DNA of 64,000 bases from Kryptolebias marmoratus (Eukaryota > Chordata > Actinopteri > Cyprinodontiformes > Rivulidae): contig NC_051443.1 in assembly GCF_001649575.2 (NCBI RefSeq), positions 21,863,853 to 21,927,852 on the forward strand. Reading direction: 5' to 3'. Below the pieces are notes generated by a model. That model was not told the origin of the DNA and searched no databases. It was given only the letters and a program-made list of their open reading frames with translations. Positions 45,005 to 58,211 of the stretch are shown here, piece after piece (within the stretch, counting starts at the first letter, position 1; each line of letters begins with the position of its first letter). A program made the translations under genes and the position numbers.

Positions 45005-45035
45005 TATTTGTAGGCAGTATAACTGCCTACAAATA
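45005..45035. repeat. Perfect 14-bp inverted repeat (hairpin)
   Basis: Arms TATTTGTAGGCAGT and ACTGCCTACAAATA flank a 3-nt loop (ATA). There is no T-run after it and no known context. Confidence 0.8.
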
Positions 45036-46195
45036 GAAGTGATTAGACATAATTGCCAAACCTGGACCAAAATTTCTTAGAGGAAAAAATGTTCTTCCCA
45101 AGTTAACAGTAATAATGGTGACAGTGTAAATGCATCCTGGCTAAAGTCAAACAACAGCTGTGTCTAAAATCCCAAGAGAGTTAATTTTTAAAATTAAGAT
45201 TTTTTTTTTTGGCCAATAAAACTGACTTTATAGTAAAATGAGGTGTGTGTGTATACTCAAACCCAGTAATCTAATTCGAAATCCAGTTCTATTAACCAGT
45301 TCTCTCTGTGGCAGCACAATCCCACATGGTGAGTCACCCACTTTTGGCATGTCACTGCACATTCAGGCAGCTTTACAAGAGAAGAAACAAGACAGCGAGA
45401 GGGCTGAAAGAGAATAAGAAACAGAAGAAAAGAAGGGGGAAAAGAACAAGCCTTGGGGGTAGGGCAAATGGTGGTTAAAATTAACAAATGGAAAAAATGC
45501 ACTTCTTAAATGGAAAAAGAAAAGGACCCAAGGCAAGCTAACACTGAACACAAGAACTTATTTTGGACAAGAACTTTAGTTGGACAAGAGTCTGTTCACT
45601 CAGGTACTGTAAATCAAGTCAATTTCTGTACATGCATACTGATTTACACTGGAGCCCTGCTATTGTCATTCACTGACAAATAGTGATTACAGGATGTCCT
45701 GTTCAGGAGGACAGGTCATTAGAGTTCATGTCAGAAATTAGAAATTAACAAAGACCGATGTTTCATTAAGCCTACAGCCTGCACAGCGCTAATCAGTGTG
45801 TTTACTTGTTTGCTGCTGTAGATTCTCAGTCATCCAGGACAAGGCAAATCCAAAAAACAACTGGACTTCCTACAAGCCCACTTGTTTTTGTTTTTAAAAC
45901 CCTTTCTGGAATGTTTACTTGTTTGTGTTACTTATCTATGTCCAGGACTAAAACGAAGACCAACTAGAGATTTAACTAACCAAAGTGTGGATTAATGCAA
46001 GTTTGTGTGCGAGTATATGCGTGTACACAAAAGTACACAATGTGACTGTCTTGGTGCACTAAACTAACAGAGTAACATGGTCAGGCCAAGAGGGGGAGAA
46101 CTACAATAAATATGGTGTTTACCCAGGTCACTATGGCAATCGCTGCACACCCTGTCTGTCTGACCTTTCCATGCGATAAGAACACTGCTGATTGA

Positions 46196-46222
46196 TGTGT
46201 GTGTGTGTGTGTGTGTGTGTGT
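46196..46222. repeat. (TG)n microsatellite
   Basis: A run of about 13 TG units. Confidence 0.9.
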
Positions 46223-47694
46223 TGTGTATATTTCTATATCTAAAGCTGTGCAGTGCAAGCCTTGAGTTAAAGGACACAGAGTTCACGTTTTTCTTCTCAT
46301 GACATAGTCCTGAATGCAGTTCTTAAAGATGTCTCAGTCAGTTTCTGTTATTGTGGGTCAGTGTGTATGTGTGACTGAGTTAATGTAACAAATTTTCATT
46401 GATGATAAGATGTGTCTACAGAATAGCTATTCACTCTTATCAGTTGGTACTGATAATGTCTAAAATATATAAGCCACAGAGACCCCAATTCTAAACGTGT
46501 ACTGATCAGTGTACATTTTATTTTGCTATGGTGAAGATTTTAACTTCCAAATGTTTTTTGTTGTTGTCGTTTACTACTGAAGTAATTTAAAATGATGTAG
46601 TCAATTTAGCATTTTATTAATTGTAAAGGTGTGTAACATATCCATCTATTCTATGGACTGGTACAAAAATTAGGGAAAGGTGATCATAACTGTAAATTTA
46701 TTTCTATCCTAAACCTGATATCAATCCTCCATGGCACAACGGAGTTCATCGTTAGCCCCTTTATTGCAGTTATTTCTAACAACAAAATACATTTGAAATT
46801 GTGCATTCATACAAGTTGCATAAATGCCAACATCACCAAAGTTGAACCAGATTAACTTTTAGCAAACCACTATTTTTCCCAGAATCTTACATTTGATTGG
46901 CGTTATTGAACAAATACCTGCAGTGTACGGCAACATGAAAATACTGATATTCATCCAAGAGATATCTTTTAGCAACAGCTACTGACAGGAACACAGGAAA
47001 AGCTTCTGCCAGGCATCAAAAATGCCACTTTCTATCAACACGTCTCGAGTGTGCATAAGATAAGGAAAGAGCAGAAGAGGAAAAACGAGAAGTCATGCTC
47101 TTGAAAGGGACAGAGGATGATAAGCATGGAAAATGTTACCAAAGAAGGAGACAGAGATACAGTAAAATGAAGTAAAGAAAGTGAAGTAATGAAAGTGTTT
47201 TGTTAATAAAATGGCAATTAACTTCAGTATGTCTTTACTTCAGAAATACTGTCCTTTTTTTGGCACATTAGTGCTAAAAAGTTTCAAGCATTTACACTTT
47301 TCTTTTCCTATTTTACAAAAAGGTGACTTAACACATCACCAGACTTTAGTGCATAACCTGGAACTAGACAAAGTAAATCCACATAAATGAGTCAGAATTG
47401 TTATAAAACTTATTCAGCTAAGAAATTAGTTGCATGTGTGTGTCAAAAGCAAATTTACAGCTGAGATTAGGTGTGAAATCAAGGTTTAATTAAAGTTAGA
47501 CGTTTAGTAAATCAACAATATTCAGGTGTGAGTTGGCATTATGTTTTAGTTGAAGTAAAGAGATGCTTTAAACTCTGATGACTGATCCTCTGAGAACTAA
47601 ACTCATACTCTACTGTCTATCTACAAAGCCTTTATGACCCATTAAATACTGGCGTTATCAACTTAACTAAAATTAAGCTAAAATGCAGAAGCAA

Positions 47695-48590
47695 TGTGTT
47701 AAATAAATAAATGAATACATGGTTTGATATATTGTAGAACCACATTTAAAGGCAAGATCTAAAGATCTTCTGCATAAACATATCACTCTTTGAAACCACT
47801 ATGGAGGAATTTTAATGTGCTAAGTTTTACGATGTTGCTTAAGTTTTTTGACATTTGTGGCATTTGTTTATGCTTAGTTCAATTAAGGTCCCACCACATA
47901 ATTTCAGTCAGACTAACGTCTGGACTTTAACTTGGCAACTACAACACTTTGATTCTTTTCCTTTTCAGGCATTACGTGGTACATTTGTTGATATGCTCGT
48001 GATTATTGCACTGTTCTATGACCTAATTTCAGCTGTCAGTCGGTATGAGGTGTTGTTTTTATATGCTGGGCTGGTTTTCACCTTATATATACTCTTCAGT
48101 CTTGTCTGTGCAAAATAAAATGCTCCAGAAGTTTTGTGAGATGGTCAGATGCAACATTGCACGTCTAAGTTATGCTGCCGTTTTCTTCTTTTTTTTTTTT
48201 TTTTATTTTAAATCAAACCATCACATTGTAACACTTCCATACAATGCTTACACAATGCTTACACAATGGTTTTTTGACTAATTCTACTGACCTGAACTTA
48301 AACATTTCACATGTGGCACGCAGAGTCCTAAATGCAATTACTTTGAACACTGAACAGTCCAATCACATAGTAAACCTGCTAGGATGTTCAGTCGTAAGGA
48401 GACTGACAACTGCCCTGAATGGTTTCTGTTTATGAATATTCTTCATCATTGCTGAATGATGGACTCTAAATTGTTGCTAATAGCCTTTAAACCTTTCCCA
48501 GATTTATGACCAGCAACAACTACTAAGTACTACAAGTACTAAAGTCAAACCTCTTAGGCATTACCTAATTTTAGAATCTCATATAAAGCA
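47695..48590 (-). mobile_element. Relic of a Tc1-like DNA transposon, internally deleted
   Basis: Read on the - strand, the sequence follows the order of a fish Tc1-like transposase gene: an N-terminal helix-turn-helix part near 48420-48570 (a decayed 'ctgggaaaggtttaaaggc' and 'catcattcagcaatgatga'), a central part near 48125-48185 ('cgtgcaatgttgcatctga'), then a jump to a C-terminal part at 47700-48030 ('aggtcatagaacagtgcaat', 'gtttatgcagaagatctt'). The segment that would carry the second half of the catalytic core is deleted, and many stops and frameshifts are present. Assignment is from recalled family sequence; the ends are approximate. Confidence 0.7.
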
Positions 48591-50831
48591 GATTTTTTTT
48601 TATGTTTGATACATAAAATAGAATCAAAAGGAGGTGAACTTTCATTTTACTATGGCTGTAAAATGTTTTTTAATACAATGAGGACAAGGCAATTGTTTTT
48701 TTATGCTTTCTCATTAACTAATTTGACTACAACAGACACATATAGCAGATTAGGAGTGTAATAGAGACTACCACAACTAAAAAATATTACATGACAAGGA
48801 CAAAAAGTCTAACAGTACAGAACATTTTTAAAAACTGGACTAGAGACTGGTATTTATATACCAGTCTGAAACAAACTCTATTGAAACGATTTGTTGCCAG
48901 TACTATCAGGCAATGAAATGTCTAAAGTTGCTACTAACCTTTTTACCAAACCTAAACAATAAGAAGTAATGACTGCCATGTGTGCAGAAAGATAGCACCT
49001 AGGAAACCTGCAGATTAAGGTTCAAGTGTGTGAGCATGTATGTGCATGTGAAAAGAAAAGGGAGAAAAAGAGGGACATTAGTTCCAGTGGAAATATTAAT
49101 GCAAAACAGCTTTTGGCTGGATTCTGCAAAATTTCCATCAACTTTTCAATACTTTCTGAAGTAAAAATATTACTTTGTGTGTGTGGGTTTGGCACATACA
49201 TCGCAAACTTGAACTTTAACGTGTGTGTGTGTGCTTGTGGCAGCGGGAATAGTTTGGCCTCTGCTCTGCAATGCTGGAATTTCCTCTAGCTCTGTCGCCA
49301 AGGCAAGATGGGTACCATATGCCAGCTTTTCACACACAAACACAGACACACATACACACAGTTGTATGAAGACCACAATCCCACGAGCACACAAGTTTGT
49401 AATACTAAAGCCAACCTAACATATAAATAAACACACAGTAAAATGCATAATTAGGGGGAAAGCTGAAATAAACATACACACAGTTTTGCACAAAAAATAT
49501 CCTTATGGTGTGTGTGTGTGTTTGTCTTTGTGATCTAACATGTGCAGATGGCTGATAAGTCACAAATACAAAAAAAAATTTTAAAACAATGTATATATGT
49601 TCATTAACAGCTGGTGAACTTTTTTTTCTGTTTTTTTTTTTTAGACAATGAATATTCAATGAGTGTGTTGCTTAACTATCAAGAGACTTCACAGAGTCTG
49701 TCCAGTTTGAGGACAATCTAGTACTGTGCCAAAAGTTGGGAAACAAATGATTAACACAAAGCTGGAATATAACTGCAAAGCCCAATTTTTTTTCTTGATT
49801 TTATATTTTCTTTCTTCTTTAAAGCTGTAGATCAGATAAATATCATTGTCATTTTCCACTTTTGTGAAATATTCTTATTTCACATGTATGGCTTATGTGA
49901 GTACTCTAAGCCAAAGAAAGACAACATAATTAAAGGGGGGAAACAAGGTAACTAATTAGCTTATTCTCAGGAAAACAATTTACAATACATCTTGTGTATT
50001 ATCATCATTTTAATTTCGAACTCCTCAAATATTCTACTAGTGGTGAGCTGTATTTGCTTATCTCAAATTAAACTAGTCTGGAAATGGAGAATAAGTAACA
50101 AAAAATACACAACAGAAAGCTTGAAAACTTATTTATTTTTTAACATTTTCAATCAATAAATTAGTGAAATAACACATTAACAGAGTTAACACAAATCTGT
50201 CCACTAAATGTTATACGGTTGTGTTTTCTGTGGCCAAAAGAAAATGCATTCACGTTTCCTGGTGAATTACCAGATTTCTCTTTGCTTAGTAACCAGCTTT
50301 GTTAAGTTTTTTGTTTAACACTTACTTCCAGCTTAGCAACTCTAAAGCATTGATGTGAAAGAACAAAATGACCACAAACAGAGTTGCCAAGCAGATGTCC
50401 ATGGAACGTTCATGCCTGTCAACACAAGAGGAGAATCAGCTTCTTGGAGTTCAACAAAATATGCTCCAACACAATACTGTGCAGCTAAAAGCATAGTCAA
50501 CACTATAACATAAACAGAGCCTGCATATGCCTATCACGAAGCCTGATTATTTTTGAAATTATGTCTTGTCATATAGTTATGGATAGTTAGTACTTCATTA
50601 GCTGGGAAATCAGTTTTATAAAGAATGGAGTACTGAAGAAAATACGAAAAAGTTGATTCCAGTGGGTAATGGCAAAGTTTCAATCACAGATCCTGCACAA
50701 TCAGTTAGGGCTCAAGGTATAAGTTGGGTTTCAGTCTCAGCTACTACCACACCAAATTTTAGCTCTTTACTGAAAGTTCTATTTGAATCCATCCAGTGAT
50801 TCAAGAGACAGTTTTTAACAGAAAGACAAAA

Positions 50832-50835
<4 letters not shown>

Positions 50836-50870
<35 letters not shown>
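50836..50870. repeat. (CA)n microsatellite, about 17 units
   Basis: An uninterrupted CA array. Confidence 0.95.
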
Positions 50871-50872
<2 letters not shown>

Positions 50873-52097
50873 CAAAATCATCATTGCTGCACCTTCTCCA
50901 GCAGGCAATAACTTTTTTAACTTTCTTACTAAAAATAAAATCAGCCGTAAATGTGATCACACCAGTCAACTTGTTCATCTGTTTTTAACTACTCTAAAAT
51001 ATTTGAACTTTATTCAACTGAAATTAACTGGCAGTGCCATAATTTTACCGTAAACCACAATACTTTATAACTGCAGTCTGGAAAATACCAATGTGATAGC
51101 GTCTCACTTATCTTGGGACTCCCAGCCATATGCACATTACATTGAGTTAAACATATGTCAGTAAATCTACTGCTGCTCTGACAAATCACATCCCAACAGC
51201 TTGCATTTGCATTCATGTGTATGTGTTCTTGTATTGTGAGTTTAGTTTATGCAGCTTGGTTCAGCTTGTGAAATCTACCAGAACAGTTTACCTCAGTAAT
51301 TAAAGAAAGATGATGGTCCAACACGCATCTGCTTTGTGTGAGCCAACGACAAGCTCTTTAAATATACACCCCCTGCTCACTCACATCTGCTTTCTGTTAA
51401 CCAACAAAGCCCTACACACAGTCGCATATACAGTATGCTTTGTAATCAATTGCAAGCAATGGTTTGCCAAACCATCATCAAAAAAAAAAAAAAGAACCTA
51501 TACGTTTTTGGTACTGAAATTCAAATCAACAATTTATGAAGTTATTTTATTACTGAAACAGCAGCATTTGCATGCTGTGCTAACTGCAAAAAGTTGTTTA
51601 TAATTAAAGAAGACAGATTAACCTGTGGTCATTTGATCTGTTGTCTATTCCTGAAACAGTATATACTGCAGGAACACACTCACACACAAACACTTGAAAA
51701 CATAATGTTATGATGATAGCTGTGTCAAACTTAGTCTAATAAGCCTGCAGGCTGGTTTGCCAGTAACCTCTGCCCAGTTCTGCTTTGCCACACTCCTCTG
51801 ATGATCTGCTGTGTAAGCTACGAGTTTCTGAATCTGTGTGTGCGTATGTGCATCCAAGTACCATTGACTGGCGCCATTCTACTGCTGGGAGCAATTATAA
51901 AGACATAAAGCAGAGAGGTGGAGATTGCTGAGAAGAACACATGTGCATAGGCATACAAAATATGATAAAGTGGACTACTTGCACTTTAGAAAAATCATCA
52001 TTTGTTTACTCTGACTATTTTATTACAGAAAGAACAATGACGAAAGAAGTTTACAAAGGATTTACTCATCAAATCAGAAATAGTCTTATCCTGAACA

Positions 52098-52132
52098 TGT
52101 TGCATGCCAACATTATGTTGGCATGCCAACAA
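52098..52132. repeat. Tandem pair of palindromes
   Basis: TGTTGGCATGCCAACA (52116-52131) is a perfect 16-bp palindrome. A near copy, TGTTGCATGCCAACA-like, lies immediately to its left. Confidence 0.75.
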
Positions 52133-54504
52133 TTCATTAGACTGTAAACAATAATTAATGTCCTGTGATTGAGAATGAAATTGCAACACTACAGTATAAA
52201 AGCATAAAACATGTTATGAGCAAGATAAGATTTATATTAGATTGTGAAATGCACTGAGACCATGTAAACCATCAGTTCTTAATAGTAGCAGCGACAGATG
52301 CTGCTTTTCTTAATGTTCAAGTTACTAATCTCTACTAATAGATAGTCTATAAAGACCTCCAATTGGCTCCAAGTCTTTCTACTCCAAAATTTAGCTGTAT
52401 GTACTTGACATTTGTGCTGTGTTGAAATTGTTTCAGAAAAGAACAATGGCTACATTGCTAGATGTAACCACTGGTTGAGTCAGAGATGATGCTGACAACT
52501 TCAGATTAAAGAAAAATGGTTCACAGCAACTATGTTCACTGAAGAGAAAATGTGAATGAATAACAAATGTACATAATGTATGTGGTACCCCTTTGAACCT
52601 TGACTGTACTACTGGGTTTTTGACTGAAAGTTTGTCTTTACCAAAGAAAAATAAGTTTCTGCAATTATACTGATGTTCTAATCTGGTTTACTAATGCTAG
52701 TCATGTGTCCTTTTACTGTCATTAGTTACTTTATTGCATGTCTTTTAGGAAAGTGTGTGAAGTACACAACTTAGGTCATTACTCTGAAGGAGTCACAACT
52801 AAAAGTGCTACTACTACCTATTTTATGGAAGAGTTAAATATTTACCAAGTCTGAGCACATACAAACATAAATTACATAAAACATCTGTTTTTAAATGATT
52901 CTTGTGTTTTGTTTTTTACTACTTTTTTTCTACACTAGTCCATATATTTACTGATGGTGGCTGAACAGCAGTTAAATAAATAAATACATTTTTGAAATGT
53001 TTAGGACCCTGTGACACACCAAAAAAATAGTATTTTAAAATTTGTCTCACTCATTTTGTCGGAATATTTTAACAAAAACATGTCATAAATATGTGAATAT
53101 AAATTAGAAATGTTTTTTTTCTCTTTGCACCACACTGAATATAAGGAATGTCATGTCTGCATAGATTAAGTTTTACTTTTCCATCAGATGATCTCTATAA
53201 AGCTGACACAAAGCTCTCATCATGTGCTCAGCAGGAAAAAAAAATGGCAACCATATACACCCAAATTACATAAACACATTTGGGAACAAGCACAGGGAAC
53301 ATGGATAATCCTCCCCCTACCACCCACACATAGTTTGACTACCCTACACACACACACACGCACACCCATGCACGCACACACACACGACCCCTGTTCTCTA
53401 GAAAGATGAGTCACTCTGCTGGGAACTCCATGCTTTCCCCATTATACAGTCTGGATAACTGACTGTCCTAACATGCTGAGGGAGACAGGTACTTTAGCTG
53501 GTAATGGAAAGGAGATGAGAGGAAAAGAAAGAAGACCTATTCAAAAAAAAAAATAAATACATTAAATGGGGAAAAGAAAAAAATGTACAGGAAGAGTGTC
53601 AAATTGAAAAATAAGCTGAAATGAGAGACCCTGGGAGCCGTTCATCTATCCACTGGGTGAGAGTAGATGGGTGTCCATCGCTGTTTCTGATGGGTAGAAC
53701 TTGCCTCTGACCAAATCATTTTTGATCTGCTCCTGCACTGAGGTGAATGACAGGTAATTTTTTCAATTATGATATAGTCGTAGATACTCTCAAGGATTAA
53801 AGTAAATCCTAACTCTCCTTATTTCCTCCCTTGTGGATATTTACCAAAGTTGGTATGTTTAATTTCTTTGCCCCTTACAGAGGTTACTTTCTAGCTAGGA
53901 TAGCTTCTTTTTCTACTGTATTACCCCCACAAGCAACAATAGCACCACTTCTTGGCAGCACTACACAACCTACTGTAGTTTTGTGTTTTTCCTTTCTTTT
54001 TTTTTTAAACCATTAAAAAAGGTTGTCTTTCAAAAGACTTTCATATTTTCCTTTTAAATGTTCCAAGTGAATGGGAACCTTACAAGTGTAACAATAAGAG
54101 TTAAACACAGTTTAAATCACACAAGACGAAAAAAAAATCTCTTGAGAATATGAGTGTGTCATGCGTTTTTGATTACTACTGGATGACTATATTCTAAAAC
54201 ACTTTGCTGGAAAAGAGACAAAGAAACAAGCCACACAGAATAATTTTAATGCAATCCACGTTTCATGTAAATAATGTCTCTCCTATCATAAACCTAAGTG
54301 AAGTCAGCATCAACTCAGAGTAAACCCAAGATGGTATATTCTGTGTGTCTGGAGAGTGGGGGCTGGTAACTTATTTCAAACTATAAACACAGACAAAGTG
54401 TTGACGTTTTATCTTGTCTACTCACTAGACATGGAACGTGATTTTTCAATATTCAAAGCTTAGATAAAATGGATGAATTAGAAAACTGTATGTGGCCACC
54501 CTCC

Positions 54505-54875
54505 AAACTTCCACCCATCCATTTCCTTTGCCTGCCTTCTGCGTTCAGGGCTGCGGGGGAGTTGGTGCCTACCTCCAGCAGTCACTGTGCAAAAGGTGGG
54601 GTACACCACTGGACAGGTTGCATCACATCATCACAGGGCCACATAGAGACAAATGTAACAGAGAGCCATTCATGCTCTCATTCACGCCTAGGGACAATTT
54701 AAAGTTATCAATTAATCTAGCATGTTTGTTGCTGGTCAGTGGAAGGAAACTGGAGTAAATCCATGCGTGCGCAGGGAGAACATGCAAACTCCACACAGAA
54801 AGACCCCAGACAAGAAGCTATTCTGTCACCTTCTTGCGGTGAGGCGACAGCTTTAACCACTGCACGCAATGTGAC
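54505..54875 (-). repeat. Dispersed fish repeat, longer inverted relative of 29281-29517
   Basis: It contains 'ccacccatccatttcctttg', 'gggagaacatgcaaactcca' and 'ggtgaggcgacagctttaac', followed by CACTGCA. This is the reverse-oriented form of the high-copy repeat that ends in GGATGGATGG. The ORFs inside it are repeat-derived. Confidence 0.7.
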
Positions 54876-56519
54876 CATCAGAGTTCTTTTGTTGGTTTGC
54901 TTTGTTTTGTTTTGTTTTTAACACTGACGCCTGGTAATAACTTGCCAAGTTGTGTTCTTATGGTGCTTTTCCAGTCAGGGTGCATTTTTTTTTCCCCAGT
55001 CGAGGTCAAATATTCAGAAAAAATTTATAACTGCAAAAAAATTCCAAGAGTGTTTTGGTTTAAAATACCTATCACTACTATTCACAAGTAAATGTAGGAA
55101 ACGTTTTCCAAACTCTTGTTTTACTAAAGTGGAACAATAGTCTCACTTGATGAGCATCAGTATTGGTAACTAACACAAATATATGTTAGAAACGACCACA
55201 ATAACCTATAAAACCCAATAATAGTAGTGGGGGTATGGGAATATAAAACCAGAGCAGAGCACCAGCAACTAAAATGAGCAATCAGAACGCCAACATGAAG
55301 AAAACAAAGAGAAAAGACATATGAACACAAGAAAAAAAAATACTAAGATGACTAAAGAAGAGAAAAAAGGAGGACAATTAAAAATGGGGTGCAGAAAGTG
55401 AGGAAGATGAAATTGTCCATCTGGATAAACATCTGTCTTAAATTTGTTTAGTAATAAAAGAAGAAAAGGCAGAAACCTTTAACAAATGCATACTCTCAAC
55501 TAGTAAATGATCATGAGAAATAACACTGAAAAAATAAGTGAAGTCTGGCATACTTGTTTTTGTCTGTCTGTTTATGTGTTTTGATTTGTTTTGTCTTTTT
55601 CTAATTGTATATTTGGTTACTTCTATGCTCCCTTCCTTTTCTCATCTTGTGGCCCACAAAGCAAATCAAATGCAGATTTGCATCCAAAAAGGGTTCTCCA
55701 CATGCTAAAGCTAGTAGATTATTTCAGATAATTTTGAATATTAGATGAAAACCGCCAAAAAAAGAAAACAGAAACCATATTTATGTGGCAAGTTTTGATG
55801 CCAAGCTGGGTGGCTGGGTGAAGCCTTCTCAGATCAGGCACAAAGATCACACTGTAAAGCAAACAGCCCCCATACACACTACACCAGATGGAGTCCAAAC
55901 ACACACACACATATACAGTACACACTTTAGAATCTACAGTGCCACTATTCAGCCGAGGCAGACACTGGGGCAAATAGACCCCAACCAAATATGACACGCT
56001 AAAGTGAATATTCAAAAAGTTCTTTGCACTTGACTATTCAAGGAAAACCAGGCAGCAGAGCAAACATGTTTGTGAACTAATACAGTAGGTTATATTTGGA
56101 TTTATATTTATATTTTTTTTACAGGACTGAAAAAAGAAAAATGAAGCTCATTACGTCTTGAATTATTTAGAAGCGTGCAACAAGAACTAGAATGATTTTC
56201 AAGGGTGACCATTTAAAGGAAAAGACCCTCATCAAGCAGTGTAGCTCCGTGCGCAGACCTGGCTCCAAAACAGCAGATTAGCCACCTTGAGATAGTAAAG
56301 CAGATAGAGGGCTGATTTACAGTGTGCCGCCATGATTTGGTTGCAGAGTTTGTTGACTTTGGGTGTTTGTGTGCACATGTGTACGTGAGTGCGTGTATGT
56401 TGACGGGATCCAGGGGAGAGATTAAAAATCCTGTTTAAGATCAAAGACAGCAAGCAGATAGAGGGTGGAGCGAAACCAGAAAACACTGCACATGACCGCA
56501 CTAGTTTAAAGTCTAACTA

Positions 56520-56710
56520 AGTGGTGCCCAATCCCAGTCCTCAAGGGCCACCCTCCTGTATGATTCATATGTTTCTCTGCTTTGACACACCTGATTTGAA
56601 TGAATGAGTGATTAACAGGCTTCCGTAAAACTCGAAAACGCACTGGAGAGCAGGGAAACAACTAAAACATGCAGGATAGAGGCCCTACAGGACGAGGACT
56701 GGGCACCACT
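56520..56710. mobile_element. hAT-like MITE, 191 bp
   Basis: The terminal inverted repeats read AGTGGTGCCCAATCC and, inverted, AGTGGTGCCCAGTCC, continuing as imperfect complements to GGGCC. The flanking octamers TCTAACTA and GGTAACTC share TAACT, consistent with a decayed 8-bp target-site duplication of the hAT superfamily. There is no coding capacity. Confidence 0.7.
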
Positions 56711-58158
56711 GGTAACTCTTAAGACAGCTGCCTACAACAAATCTACAGAACTTGCATTGAAATTGAACTATACTATAAAATCTGTTTACAACTTTAAATT
56801 AGTAAGATTGGCTTAATTTTTAAAGTTTTTGACCATATGTTATGCAAAATTATAGTTTACCAACATGGTTTTTACTGCCTGTGGAGCACCTGTAGTGTTT
56901 CCCACTTTAATGATTATCCAAGCCATTAGACCAATGTTGACCCAGGGAAAAGTCTATATTTAGAAATCATTCAACTAAACAGGGTCCATATGGTCATTAA
57001 GCATATTTATCTAGCACAAGGTACACAGGTATGTGTCTCCTCACTAGTATTTTGAGTTAACTTTAGCCAGATTTACTATAAATACAAGAGCATTTCACCA
57101 AATCTCTCTATAATTTATTGTTTCTGGTAGTCCAAAGATATGTTTCCCCCAGGCTTAAGAGGCATGCATAACAGTCTTGTTTTAGATTTTCATTCAATTT
57201 GGAACTGCTGAATCCGTACTAAACTTGTAAAAACCACTACCAAACTGTTAGTTTGCAGCATGTTTGTTCTTGAAGATTAAAGGCAGAGTTGTTGAAGAAG
57301 TTAGGAGCTGCTTATGTCTCCTTCTCTGCTTAACTTGCTAAATAAAAAGCAAATTTTATAATAAAAAGAAATTATAGGTATTTGAAGCTAGCCACAATTT
57401 TAATCTGATGTTTTACCATTTAACATTTAGCTAAGGTTCTTTTTTCTCCTCAAGGTTTCTTCCCATTTGTATTTTTTTAAGCACAGAGCAGACTTGTTAA
57501 ATTGTTCTACTGTCAAAACAGTCTGCTCGACAAGTTGAAACCAACCTTAACATCTGCTAACTGTCTTCAAAAAAACTTTCACTTTGGCAGAAAAAAAATA
57601 AAAAAAATTCTAACAGGACGCTGTCACAGCCAAATGCCTCAGGGCCCCTATACAGAGCCAATAATCAAATTGGGGTTTGCAATTGCTGCTGGGTCTTGAC
57701 ATCTGTTTGATGTATAAGAGCTCCCATCCACCCATCTTTGATTAACTGTGGGTTTGGCAAATCGGAGAAAATGAGAGCATATTATCAGTTCCACCCGAAA
57801 ACATTTTTTTCTTTGTTGTTGTTAATGTTGGTTTGTTTTTATGTCTATTCAGAATAAATAAATAACAGTGTAGCTTTTATGCATAGATCCCAAGCAGTAA
57901 AACCCCATTTTAAATAAATCCATGAAATGTTGGAACATATTTAAATGACTGTTCAATCAACAATAGTCAATAATAAATCCTTAAAAATCAAAAAACAAAA
58001 ATATCAAAAATATTTGAACAGTTGAAACTGCAGTGTGATCATTCTTTAACAAGAATCACTAGAGTAAACGTAGCTCCATTTTAATTTGTTTCTGTTACCT
58101 GCCTGCCAAATCAGATATGATCAGCATGCTCGATAGCAACCATTTATTCTTTTTTTAG

Positions 58159-58211
58159 GACTGCTAACGCTCCATGAAGACAACAAACACGCCAGCAGGA
58201 AGGGAGGAATG
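58159..58211 (+). other. Candidate small exon of unknown gene
   Basis: A strong acceptor (attcttttttag) and a strong donor (ATG|gtaaga) flank 53 nt with one open frame, LLTLHEDNKHASRKGGM, after two leading bases. The stretch is GC-rich against its AT-rich surroundings. No known protein was recognised and no partner exons were found, so this may be chance. Confidence 0.25.

Noticed and set aside
54469..54921. Several + strand open frames of 60-88 codons
   Set aside because: They lie inside or beside a high-copy dispersed repeat and share no protein family.
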